Origin: Ulva prolifera
Taxonomy: Eukaryota; Chlorophyta; Ulvophyceae; Ulvales; Ulvaceae
DNA: 64,000 nt
Direction of reading: 5' to 3'
Assembly (NCBI GenBank): GCA_023078555.1
Contig: CM041200.1
Span: forward strand, 9,358,356 to 9,422,355
How positions within the stretch are numbered: position 1 is the first letter of the stretch; each line of letters begins with the position of its first letter. Below are positions 1 through 12,600 of the stretch, piece after piece. A model generated the notes under the pieces. The model was not told the DNA's origin, did no database searches, and saw nothing but the letters and a program-made list of their open reading frames with translations. The position numbers were made by a program, and so were the translations under genes.

Positions 1-2682
1 TCTCTGGGTGCATGTGTCTGCCCCGCATCCAACGCCCGCCCGGGGAAAAGCGCCAGGTCCCTCCACTGCACCACGTTCCGGGTCCTGGCGTGCAGGCTTG
101 CCCCGCCTTCCCCGGTGCCACTGCCTGTTCCACCTCGTGTTCCCCTGGCACCGCCTCCCACGCGTACGCCTGCTGTCGTTGGTACGAGCGTGCTGCGGGA
201 GGGTGCAGCCGGCCGCACCCAGCCAACAACAATCACAGGAGACGGCTCCGCATCGGGCGTGCATCCACCGCCGCGCATCCTCAGTACGCCTGCTCTGCCG
301 CGGCTCTGAATGACACCGCCCATCCGCATGCTGCGGTCGGTGTAGCGGGGGTCCCAGTCGCAGCTGGCAGCATGCGTTGTGGTCGCCGGTGTAGCACTTG
401 TAGAAGCGCACTCGGCCGCCGATCCAACTCCATCGCCTCCGAAGTCCACATCATCTGCGCGTGTATGGCGATGTGGAGCCGGCACAAGCGCCTCCACTTG
501 TAGATGTGACGCATCCTTTTCCACAGAGGGCACGCTGCTAGCGGCATTGCCGGCGGTGCCACTGACGGCAGTACAGCCGCCACCAATCGGCGCAGTGACG
601 GTGCCTGCGGCCGGCGGGCCCGGCGAGGGTTTCGGCGCGAGGTCAGGGGCCGACGCCGGGGCGGCCGGGCGGGTGATGAGCAAGCCACCGGCACCGTTGC
701 CACGGCAGATGCCCCTGAGCGCGGCGACCTTGTCGGCGCGGGAGGGCAGGAGGCGGTCGTAGCGGAGGCGCAGCGTGTGGGGTGTGATGCCGGCGACCTC
801 CAGGGCGTGCAGGAGGACGGGGAGGGCCCGATCGGCCTCGACCAGCGGCGGCGGCGGACCGGCCGAGGCGGATGCCGGCGCGAGCATCTCGTAGAACTGC
901 ACGGGAAGCAGATGTGACAGCGAGCAGGGACAGGCAGTGTTTGCGGTGATGTACAGAAAAGTACACGTATGGTGATGCATGCGCACGCAGGTTTGCTGCT
1001 GTGGCCAGCCCACAAAGGCAAGGCAGCGTGCATGCACGCACAGAGTCTGCACCCAGGTGTGCGCACGAGGGTGTGCCACACACAGAGGCTTGGCACATGA
1101 TCCCGTTCCCATAGCACCGGACGCGGTGTGCAAGGAGCACATAGTGTAGCGATGGCACCGGCCGGCACCACTGTACACGGAAACGGAAAGAGTCCATACA
1201 GTCCTCTGTATGGTGGTGCGCAAACGGGGCTCGATGCGAGCTCAGGCGGCACAATTGCAGCAGGTGGAGACCGCGGCCGCCAGGCACGGGCCTCCCATCT
1301 CAGCGCAGCTGGTCACGTCGCTACAACAAGGTGCACAACCATACGTGTCATGGCAGTGTGAGACGCGGACTCCAAGACGGTGTGCAGCGTCAGAGGGGTT
1401 TGCGTCACAGCACCGTCGCGGCGCGATGGCGGCCAGCGTTTGAGGTGCAGCTGGTGGCCCAGGAGCAGGCGTTCCAACCTGTGTCAGGAGACGCAAAGCA
1501 CCCCCTTTGCACCGGCCATGCGAGAAGGGTAGTGAACCTCCTTGTGCGCAGGCGGCTATGACCACTCGGAGAGCATACGCAGGTACCGACTGCCGCAGCG
1601 GCACTGCTGAGGCACGGACTCTCTTTCACACCAAGAGCAGACGATTGAAAAAAAAAACAAACAACCACAGTGAGAAAGCCTCCACCGGATCAGGCACTGT
1701 CTGACACAGCGGCACTGCCAAGGATGGGGCGGGAGCTAGAGAGAAGGATGGGGGCACGGCAGGCTGCGCACCTCGTGGGGGCTCAGCATGCCGTGGCAGA
1801 TGAGGCGCCCCACGTGGTGCCCGACAAGCGCCACGGCAGGGCAGTGCGCCTCGAAGAGTGGCAGTGCCAAGGTTGAGACCACAAGCGCGACTGCCGCGTG
1901 GATGCTCAGTCCAGCATAGCGCAGAGGCTCAAAAATCACCTACATAGCACAGAGGCATTGTGGCGTACTGTCTGGCTGCTGGTGTGTATGTTGCACCACA
2001 GACACACACAAAGCTCAGACGAGTGTGCAAAAATGCATTATGGACAGTGCTTGAACAAAGACATGTTCGGAAGCAGAGGATCGTAGACGATTCACAGCAG
2101 ACAGCGTATCCAAGCATTCCACCAAGGACTCCGAGCGATGTGTCTTCGAGGCAAGCTTGTCACGTGCTACCTCACACGCTCTGTGAGGCTGGGAATGTAC
2201 TGAATACGGATGGCCGATGCGGGTGTGGTGCTCACTGGGCCACATGAGTCAACACAAGCCCCCGCTGCACCTGGAGCAACACAACTACACCACATTTTTT
2301 GACAGGCTTGCTGCCACTGTGGCATCATGTCTTTGGCACATCATGCCAGGCAACTCCAGAAGGCTTGTCAGTGTGGGGCACATGGCTCGAATTGCTGAAT
2401 GAAGAAGGCATCGTGAAAACCGTACTTTTATGTGATCCTTGTACTGTGCAGCGAACTCTGCCGGGTCATGGTGTCTCCTTGCAAACTCGACGAGGACTGC
2501 TGCGTAAATTTCGTCAGGAGAAGTTCCGGAGAAAAGCAGCCTCTGTGTGGCATCCGTCAGACACCTGGCATGTCCCAAGCGGAGACATTCGGATATGACT
2601 TGCGCCATGCAGATCCATACAGATGTGACGGTACTTCCGTGGCCGTGAATGGGGTGGGTGAAGCTTGTTGACCTTTTGACAT
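1..2682 (-). CDS. eIF4G-like MA3-domain gene, 3' part, runs off the left edge
   Basis: Partial minus-strand gene. Exons read: about 2682-2426 (upper boundary uncertain), 1939-1772, then 896 to beyond base 1. The first contains DATQRLLFSGTSPDEIYAAV, matching the ADMLEDGASPGQVYAQLLV segment of the complete eIF4G downstream. The second begins VIFEPLRYAGLSIHAAVAL, matching VIREPLDAADLTEADAVRYF, and is exactly 168 nt like its counterpart. The third begins FYEMLAPASASAG and carries LVEADRALPVLLHALEVAG, the counterpart of IVEVDKALPFFLATLKAAD. All three pair with the last three exons of the neighbouring gene at the same phase (0) and the same order, so this is a duplicated MA3 region (helical repeat; in eIF4G it contacts eIF4A). 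Unlike the neighbour, the last exon stays open for 298 codons to the window edge, adding a long Ala/Gly/Arg-rich extension. I found no MIF4G exons upstream. It may be a shortened paralogue, an MA3-only protein or a decaying copy. The exons seen are open with good donors (GTGCGC, GTACGG). Confidence 0.7.
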
Positions 2683-5600
2683 CTGTTTTGCAGGAAACAG
2701 CGGTCACTGAGCCACAACTGTAGAAATGTTTGAGATCCTCCACAAAGTTGTCAGCTCCTCGTTGCCGGACTGGGAGGTGGTCGGAGCTCAGGGGGAGGAC
2801 CTCATTGAATACAGGAGCATGCTGTGGCTTCCATGTGCTCACAGCAGAGACGAGCTTGGTACCTGAATGAACCACAGACTGCAATGTTGAGGCCGTGCAA
2901 ACGTTGTTCAGCAAGGGAAGATATGCACAATTGTTGTGCTCTGCTCGACCGGTGTAGCATGTTGATCCGGGTATGTTCGAGGTGCTGTCGAACTTTGCGG
3001 CTGCAGGTTCATCAACTCCACAGTCACTTGGATTTACTCACATCATTTCACAAGCAGGAACGGAAGCACTTGTAGGAAGCAGATATCACACCTGCCCCAT
3101 GTCCGTCTTGGACACGCCGCGATCTGTAGTGCTGCTTCCACACCTGCGTCCAATCAGGAGAAGCTCGCTATAGATATGTATTGTGATACATCGAAGAGAC
3201 AGGGCTTGTACCTTCTTGCATGCGTCCGGAATACGTACTGATCCTGCAACGCCGTTGCCGACCAGAGCATCAAGCATGCGATCAAGCCAAGTGTACAACA
3301 CGCACCAGATCGCCAGGAATCGATTGCCTTCTGACCGACGCGTGTCTATGATTGTGTTCATCTCGTTCAGTTATTGAGCCCCGCTCCGGCTGTCCCGACT
3401 GATACTTCTTCGCGCGCATCTGTAGGCGAGCGTCATCTATTGCGCGGGTGATGGGAGCAGGCATCTTCACAAAAAGTGAGAGGCAGCAAATTGAATGAAG
3501 TATGTTGTTCAGCACCCGTACGATTGCTGTGTGGACGGCTGGAACTCGGACGATGCGCCTCTATAGGCATTGCTCACAAGGTGTGCAAGATGCCTCCATA
3601 CAGACCCTGCAATCAGCTTGTTCCAATACTCGCCTGCACAACTTGATGCGCCTTGCTTAAGTAAGCAGGCGGCAGGGTCGATGGGATCCAGTCGGGATTC
3701 CTGCATTATCAGCACATCATACTTCCACGACTGAGCAAGGACACGCTGTCTCACACAAGGATTGTAGCTAATTCAACTCAAACTTTGGCACACGCAATGC
3801 GCATTCCGGGTGTGCCAGTCACACGGCAGTCGGGGGTACATGTGCGTGGGAGAGCCACGCTGGCAATGATGGAGCGCGACTTGCAGGGGCGTCGAGGGTA
3901 CAAACTGATGAATTCAGGGTAGCCAAGCTCACCCACAAGAGCTTTATCCGTAGCTTCGAGTATCTTGCCGGACAGACCGTACCAGTCTTTGCAGAAGGCG
4001 AGCTGATAAGAACGCCGAAGTGCGTTACAAAACACTCCACCGACGACCCAATGAAGCACTAATGGACGGATTGTGACACTGAAACCAACTTGTCTGACCT
4101 CAGGTGCAACGTTGCAAGCTGCGAACAACTTCACAATCCTCCGCAAACGACGTCATGCGTTGCTCTCCTATGTGAACTGCATGCATCCATCGAGTAGAAC
4201 ATGCAGAAATGCATCTGGAAGGTACATTGTCAGGTGCTAAACGTTGTGACGCAGCGAAACAGACAATCAGGTGCATGCGGCCGAAACTCGACGAGGGCCA
4301 CGCATGCGCATGCTGTGCAGAAACGCCGTGGCGTGCAGCGTTGCTGGATTGGCTTTTGTCTCGAGCAAGCACAGAGATCCATGCTACTTCTGATCATAAC
4401 ATTGCTGAAGCACGGCGAAGGTTCACTCACTCCTCGCTCGGAGCGTTTGGTGTAGAATATCCACCAAATCTTCTCCCAGGCAACTGAAAGTTTAGCCTGA
4501 TTACATCAAGGCGATCAAGCACAATCGTTTCAGGGCTTTGAGTGCAACAAACCAATTCATGGAGATGCAAGGGCAGCCACCACTGCAATCGTGAAATGCA
4601 AGCAGCATTCTAGCCCCGGGCACGTGTCCCTGAAGATGCGCGGTCTGCAGATACAAGGACATGTTCTGATGGAGAAAGGGGTTTCAAGCAGAGTATCTAA
4701 ATACAAAGAACGACCCCAAACACTGAGTGGAAATTTACTCTGAACCCATTCCACAGCGATGACCTCATGCCATCTGTTCAAAGGCATAGTCTAAAAGCCA
4801 TGTCATACAATGGCGCAGGATGTGAGACGTCGTCTGGTTCACGGTAGTAGAAGCCGCAGGCTCCGTCTGGCTGGTCTGTACTCAGTGAGCCGTGGTGTCG
4901 TTGGCATGAGGCCGCTCAACTGCTGTATCCACGAGTAAGATCTAGAGGAGCACATCTAGGGCAGCAGGATTGAGCCCATGGCAGTCCCCAATCTTGCCAT
5001 GAGGTTCTGATTGGCTCATGTGCTGGCGCTACCAACGACTCTCAAAGGCAAGGGGACCAGCGTCAAGCAGAAGTCTTGCCTACGACACGTGCATATCTCA
5101 ATGACATGTTGCGTTAGAAGACAGTGAATCTCGGATATCCACCAACCGCCCACGGACGCAGCAGCATCACAGTGGTCCAGCGTGGCTGTGGCGCCATCTT
5201 CATCTTCACGGTGATGGGACCGACTGTTGGATGTGCCATGACACTGGCATGGGGTCGGAACCTTGCTGCAGCGTCAGCTCCAACATCTCCGGCAACACTC
5301 CATTGCTCCTCACCATCCGCACCGCTGCCCAGGGCCTCTGCAGCGCAACATCCCTCAGGGCCAGCTGCACACACTCGGCGGGCCTCAAGCCACGGCCTGA
5401 CGGCCGTGTGGATTGCATGCGTTTTTGGACAGAACACACTGGAGGACGGAAGAATCGGATGGATGTCATGCATGCAGGGATGGCTACGTTGGGCAGCACG
5501 CATTGCGTGGTGGCATGTACTGGGGGATGGAACGCAGTTTGAACGCACGTCAGCAGTACCCAACGCAGCAAGATGGCCAATGGTGGCCGATGCCCCCACT

Positions 5601-6625
5601 CCATGCAGGTGTGGCCATCAGCTGCAGTGGACGGGGCTCCAAGCCAGTCGAGTGATGCCCGGATGCTGCTTTGACATGTTCAATTGCTGCAGATGGGGCA
5701 TGGAGCGTCGATGTACGTGTGTATGTGCACTGGGATCGAACAGTAGAGCCTGGCAGCCACACTACAGAATGCACGGCACAGCATGAGTGTTGTCACTCAG
5801 ACACGACAATGGCAGAGAGGTCGCCGTGGCGTTACACGATCACGCCCCGAAACACGTCCCCTGTGGACGCCCGGACGCCAAAGCCGACTGCCAGGAGCGG
5901 AACCCCCATACAGGAGCACATGCAAGTTCAACACTGAAGGACTCTGTCGCTGACACAGTGAGCTCATGGCTCGCAATGCGCAAGGGGGACAGAAGCTCTG
6001 CTCCAACAGCACATCGCGCAGCATGGCGGCATGGCTACAGGCGGCGGAGAGCCTCTAATTCACGCACAGCCACCCGCGGCACATCAAGTGACACAGCACG
6101 ACTCCGCACCACAACGCCTCTCCATCCGTCATGGCTCCTATAGCTCATCATCATGTCACAGATTGATCTTGCAGGCATCCCACAAAACGCTGACCACCCC
6201 GCCCCCTCCCTGTCCACTTCACCTGCTCATACCCCACACCCCGCAAGGCACTCGCTGTGTGTCACCCTGCACTGAACAATGCCGCGGCGCTGGGCTGCTG
6301 TGCCCCGGCGACCGGTCATACTTCGCTGCAGGCAGCACGCAGCATGCACCACCAACGCACGGGGCACCGGTCAGGGCCCCGGCACGCGGCACAGGCACAC
6401 ATCCTCTCTGCCAGCAACTCAGACACCCACGACCATGGCTCCTATCGGCCCGCACCACTCGCAGACCCAAGGGCTCGACGTGTGTAGCCACTCAAAGCCC
6501 GCACCCGTGCTGCGAGCCGCTGTGACGCCCCGCGTCACGCATGCATGCCGGCATGCATGCGCCAAGCGGCAGCGCGCAGCGAGGGGGGGAGGGACGGAGG
6601 GTGGTGCTTGTACGTGTCCAACCTT
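2683..6625. other. Gap between the two eIF4G-related genes; no confident gene
   Basis: About 3.9 kb with only short, mutually inconsistent open frames. MIF4G or linker exons belonging to the left paralogue were looked for on the minus strand and not found. The best protein-like traces are the endonuclease-like fragment described separately (3.5-4.1 kb), a minus-strand stretch at 4.56-4.79 kb, and GC-richer open frames on both strands at 5.1-5.8 kb that match nothing I recognise. The 6.0-6.6 kb part is the 3' flank of eIF4G. Confidence 0.5.
3509..4146 (-). pseudogene. Possible non-LTR retrotransposon (LINE) endonuclease remnant
   Basis: Two adjacent minus-strand open stretches (4146-3778 and 3754-3509) are interrupted by stops between them. 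The second contains SWKYDVLIMQESRLDP, which resembles the conserved N-terminal core of APE-type endonucleases of LINE elements (usual form: hydrophobic strand, then Q-E-[ST]). The first ends TPGMRIACAKV, similar to the strand that usually precedes that core. No reverse-transcriptase FADD-type motif was found nearby, so only a 5' fragment would be present. The match rests on about 15 residues and could be chance. Confidence 0.3.
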
Positions 6626-9600
6626 CTAGCGGCCAAACGCAGCGAGGGCGGCCGCCTTCTCCTTGTCGGTGGCATACGAGGACAGCAGGTCGGTGGGGGA
6701 GATGCTGGTGAGGGAGGCTGGGTCGACGTCCGCGGCCTTGAGGGTGGCGAGGAAGAACGGCAGGGCCTTGTCGACCTCGACGATCACCGACTCCCCCCCT
6801 TCGTCCTTCTCCAGCAGCATCTGGAACAACTGCAGCAGCAAATCGCCATGCATTCGAACTCCGTCTTCTCACAGCACAGTAGTTGGTGGAGATGTGTGAT
6901 GCCAGGCGGAGGAGCGCACGGCGTCGGTGGAGAGCTTGCCGGCCTTGATGAGGCCGCCGACGTGGCCGCCGATGAGGTCGACGGCGACGATGCTCTCGTC
7001 GAAGAGCTCCGCGGCGAGCTCCGCGATGAAGTAGCGCACCGCGTCGGCCTCTGTCAGGTCCGCCGCGTCCAGAGGCTCCCGTATCACCTGCACACCCCCC
7101 CTCGACCGTGAGCACAAGAACATTGGTGTCGAACTGCAATGCACACATCTGGCGGAGGAGCCCCGGGAGTGCTGCGACCGAACCCTGCCGGGGGGTGAAG
7201 AGGCCAGGCCCTGCTTGCCGCAGGATCTTCATGACGCTCCGCGCGTGCCAGGTCATGTGGCCCATGCAGCCAAGCCGTGCCTTATGCCAGGTTGTGCCGG
7301 CACCCACGGCGCGGCGAAAAAGAGCAGACATGGCAATCTGGCAACGCAGCCTCCTCAACGAAAGCTCGGATCGTGAATGCCGCGATTAGATGCGCGCTGG
7401 TGCTTGTGGTGCGGGCCATGATGCGCATGCATGCAGCCACACACAGCCGCACTCCCACAGGCCACATTCAGCAGGACATGTCGAGCAGCAAACAAACCGT
7501 CGACGCCGGAGCGGTGGTAGGTGGGGGGAGCCGCACCTCGAGCAGTGCAGAGAAGCGCTCTGCGTACTCCGCCTCCTGCTTGTGCTTCGCCGTGAGCGTC
7601 ACGAGCAGCTGCGCGTACACCTGGCCCGGCGACGCGCCGTCCTCGAGCATGTCGGCCGCGCTCTGCCGCGCCTCCCCGTCGTCCTTGTTCGTCGCATGCT
7701 CCTCGACGAGCAGCTTCATCTTGCGCGCGAGGTCGGCGCGGGGCATGTTGGCCGATGGCGCCGGGGGGGACGGAGGCGGCGGCGGCCGCAAGGCCGCGGC
7801 GTCCGGAGCAGCGGCGCTGTCGCCGTCGCCCGGCACCTGCCGCATCGGGCCCTGCAGACACGCTCGATTCTGCAGCTTTGCGATGTGAGAGTGTGTGGTG
7901 TAACACTTACCATACACCTGACCGAGTTTATGCATGGCCGAGATGACCATGTGGGCCGACGCGACTCATTCCCGACAGATCAGTAGAGACGTCAGAGAGC
8001 AGTGAATTGCCAGCTTTTACTACGAATGATGCTCAGCCCTGACCGAGGTACTGAAGCAGAGCAAGTAAGGGTGTGCAGACCTTGGAGTCGGATGGTGGTG
8101 GGGGTGGGGGTGCGCCCCGTGGCGGGCCAGGGGGGCCCGCCCGCCAGCCTGGCCCTCCTCCACCCGGCCGCCGCCCTCCGGGTCTGCCGCCGGTGAGACC
8201 GGCGCCAGGCAGGACGTTCATGTTCATCGCCCGAGGCTGCACGCGAGGGTCCACCTGCACAGCCACACCAGTGTGACACCGTCTTCACACGTGATGGGAC
8301 TGCATGCATAAGCTTCGGTTGGGGACACCCGCGGCAGCGATGCCATGGGTCTATGGAGCACTTGGCCTACGCAGGTGCATCGCCAGATCACGACGAGCCA
8401 ACGCTGTTGCACGTGCATGCATGCACTGACCCCGGTTGCGGCATGCTAGGGCTGAATGGTTCAACGGGCAGGTGGCTGTGGTACACTACCATGTCAAAAG
8501 CTTTGAAATGTTTGAAAGACATCAGGCGGGAGTATGTAATGCGGCTCCAAGATTCGCGGCGTGCACGGCCAGGATGCTTGCGGGCAGTCGCGGGAACGCC
8601 ATCCGTGTGTATCATGTGCCGCTGAGACATGCATCAGACCGGGTGCGCTGAGGGGCAGCGAGGCACAGCGACAGGGTCGGAGTCGTCGCACACCTGTGGC
8701 CGCTGCGGCGGCGGCCCGCGATCGAAGCCCCCGTGGCCACCCCCGTGGCCACCCCCGTGGCCGCCCCCGTGGCGCCCGTGCACGCTGTTGCGCTGCTTCG
8801 CGAGCTCCTGCTCACGGGCGGCCTGGTCGTGGATCTCGCGGATGCTCTTCGGGCCGTCGCTCTTCTGGCGGCTCTGCCAGCCGCTGGCGTACAGGTCGAC
8901 GACGTCGAGGAGCATGAAGCGGATGCGCGAGTCGTACTTCTCCTTCATGCCCGCCAGCGTCTTCAGCCGCTCGATGTAGAGCTTCAGGAACTGGGGGTTC
9001 TGGTGTGCGTTCTGCACGGGCGGCCGAGGTGAGAAGCACGCGCGAAGCCAGACCAAGACAAGAATCGCACCCACGGATGGTCCAGGTGAGACTAGAAGCT
9101 CGGTGATCGGATAAAAATAATCGGAGATCCTTCGCGGCGGTCATAATATCCATGCGGATGGCGACACCCCTGGTCATGGCCTAGCACCATCGCCGTCGGC
9201 CATTCTCACCGCTGCAGCAGCAGCGCAGGACCCTTCGAGAAGCACGCAGCCATGCATCCATGTGTGCGACGCCTGCGTCCACGCCGGTCTAACCAGCTAC
9301 ATGTCCCATGGTGCGATACCCCCGTCGCAGCGGCGGTGGCGACCCAGCCCGGCCACGGGGTAGAGTAAGAGGGAGGGGGCCGCACCGCGAGAGCCGGGCC
9401 AGCGGTGGAGATGAGCTTCGAGGCGCACTCGATCTCCTCCGGCGAGGGGTCGCCGAGGAGGTCCTGGATGCAGACGTGCACGATCTTCTCCGTCACGAGG
9501 GCGGCGCGGTAGAGGAAGCCGACGAAGGTCATGTTGCCCATCGCGCGCCGCCGCGCCTGCACGTTCTCCTCCTCCGCCCTCGCCCGCTTGATCTTCTTCT

Positions 9601-12600
9601 CCTGATCCGTCAGCGCTGCAGCACGCACGGCCGGCAGTCAGCTCTGTGCCCAACTGTGAGGTGTGTGCTGGCACATGTGCATGCACGGCTGCATGGCTGT
9701 GTCCGCATAGACATGTCCAATTGAGTGAATTGACACACCCCAGCAACAAGCTCTGGGGTGCTGTGCTGGTTGGGTTGCATGCCCATCCCAACTTTCATGT
9801 TAATGGCCGCAAGGATCCACAAGGGTGTTGGGGCCCCGTGCTGCACATTGCCAGGACGTATACACACAGGTCCTGGATGCAGCCGCAAACCGGACGCATA
9901 GCCACAGAAGAGGCAGGACAGCTCCGATGCGCACGGCGAATGCATGGTTGGACGCAGAGGAGAACGCAAAGGCACACGGCAAACGCCACTCAAGATGTGC
10001 GGTGCGGGCCACCTGCGACAGGAACAGACGCTAGACAGCTAGAGCCGCTCAACAGGGAGGGGGGGTTCCGCACTGGGGTCGTCATCAACCTCGCTGTTGA
10101 TGGTCGCCTTCGCGTTCTTGCCCAGCACAAACTGGTACTGGCACTCTGCGAGCACGAGCGACCGGATGTCCTGGCGGACGGTCTTCATCTTGCCCGGCTC
10201 GACCTCCTCTTGGGTCTCAAACCTGCACCGCCATGGGCCACGATGACACACTGAGGCACCACAGTCCCGCCACAGGATGAGCACCAATTGACCACATACA
10301 TAACGGCCACTGTTATCTCTCTCAACACAGGCTTGACCATACCATATCCATGCATGTGGGTGCCTCAGCGAGCCGGCGCAACAGGTGTTGCTGCTCACGC
10401 GCCTCGAGTTTCGGCGCGCCTTTTGTGTTGCAAGGCAGAGTTCGCAGCAACATGTGGCTTGAAGCCGCCTTTCGGTCCGAAGCTGTCAATGTACCAACAG
10501 AATCAGCCATTTTGAATCGCTCGTGAGCACCGCGGACAGCGCGGGCATCGCGCAGACTTGGCCAGGAAGTGGGAGTGCAGGGGAGGCCGCACCGGGGCAG
10601 GGAGTTGAGGAGCTCCTTGCAGAGTTTTGCGTAGAGCTCTGCGAAGATGCTCTCGACGAGGGCCTTGTTGAAGATCTTCTGCACAAAGCCCTTGAGCGTG
10701 CGCGCCTCGTCGACTTTGAGCTCGACCATGCGCGAGATGATGCGCTCAAAGTTGTCGACGGTGAGCTTGTTGAGCAGCGACGTGAAGGAGCGCTGCTTGG
10801 ACTCCTCCTCAGGATCATCGCTCTGCGTCACGCCCACCCTGCACACGCATACATGGATGCAAGCACAGACGTGGGCCCATAGTGCGCCTGTGGCTGCATG
10901 ACATCACACGCACAGCGATCCACGGAACGGCGTAGGCGCGGCACTGATGCACCTGTGCTCGCATGCATGGTTTGGGTGCACAAATGCGCCGAGACAGGGA
11001 GCTGCCGGAAGCGCCGGGAGGCAGGCTGGCACAGGCGTCAAGTGGCGACGACATCGCAGCACTGAGAGCCTGGTCTGCTGATTGCACACGCATGAAATCT
11101 CAGTAGCCGGGAGATGGCCAGCAGATTCACCGCTGGAGGCCAGACCTAGTGGAGAGAGATAACCACTGCATTGCAGATGGTGTATGCATGTGCACACGGC
11201 CACACACTGGAACAACCAGAACAAGAGGGGCTTGACGGCCGACCATGTGGGACTCAGCACGGATAAAAATCCGGCTTCGGGCTCTTCCTGTTGGTACTCG
11301 AGGCGGCACCACTGACGGGCACATGGCGGCATGAAGCTTTGCACTGGGTACAGTGAGCAAAAGGGCCCGCTGCAAGAAGAGCGTAGAAGAGGAATTCGCA
11401 CTTGTACGAGTTCTCTGTGCGGTGCATCTCCGCAGCGAGTGAGATCGGCGGCGGCTTCGACCGCGACCAGTCGTCCTTCCCGGACGGCCCGCGGCCCGAC
11501 GGGCCTGCGTTGTAGCTGCCGCCGCCCTGCCGACGGCCCCACTGATCACCCCCCCCATGGTCCCCACCCCCGTGTCGGCCCCCCCGCCCTGGCCCGGGCC
11601 CAAAATCGTCCTGCCAGTTCCCCCGGCCGCCGCCGCCGCCGGCGCCGCCACCGCCTCCACCTCCGGCGCCGCGTTCGTTGCGGGACTTGCTTGGCTGCAG
11701 CCGGCGCGAACCCTGCCGCATGATCGACTGTGCCCGGTCCAGCCGCTCTGGGGTCTTCATGCACCCGATGTCATCGTTGCTGATGCTGCGGTGCACCGTC
11801 ATCAGGAACCGGTCATCGACCGTCTTGAGCGTGAGCTTCGCGATCTCCTCCCTCGGGAACGTCAACCCAAACTTATCTGTCGGCTCGCCTGGCGTGTTGA
11901 AAATCGCGACCATCTGCTCACGGGTGTACCGGTGCGTGGCCTTCCCGGACCGCGCGACGATCTCCCCAGGCTCCACTTCATCGGCTGGTGCCGGTACCGG
12001 TGCTGCCGCCGACGCTGCCGGAGCAGGCGGTGGCGGCGGCAGGTCTTTGGCAGCCTCTGTCGGCGCAGCGTCTGACGGAGCGGGAGCGTCCGCCGCTGGT
12101 GCCGGCGGCGCAGGCTCAGGTGCTGCAGCCGCCGCAGGCGCCTCAGCTGGAGGCGCTGCAGCTGGCGGCTCAGCAGCAGGAGGGGTGGGGGCAGCAGGAG
12201 CCGCCTCGGGGGCTGGGGCAGCGGCCGCCGGGGCCGGGGCTGGGGCTGAGGGAGCGCTCACCTGCGCCGCCTCAATAGCGGCCGCCGCGACCGCATTTGC
12301 CGTCGCCGCACTGACCGACTCGGCATGCACAGGCACAGGCTTTCGCGGTGACGCCGCGGCCGGCTGCGCCTGCTTGGGCTGCGGTGCTGCAGGGGCCTCC
12401 TCCGCTGGCGTGGGAGCGGCGACGGCCTTGTTATTGGAGTTGAGGTTCTCGTCGACGGGGGGGCTCGCTGTGGGCGGCGCCTCCTTGGGTGACTCTGCGC
12501 CGTTCGCCACAGGCGTCCCCGGCTTGTCCCCTGGCGTTGTAGCCTTGCCCGCTCCCGGAGGCCGACGGATCGCCAGCTTGTTGGGTGTCGGGTGATCCGG

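Noticed and set aside
11678-12595. Long plus-strand Ala/Gly-rich open frame
   Set aside because: Antisense shadow of the Pro/Ala-rich exon 4 of eIF4G. The minus-strand reading has family motifs and matching splice sites.
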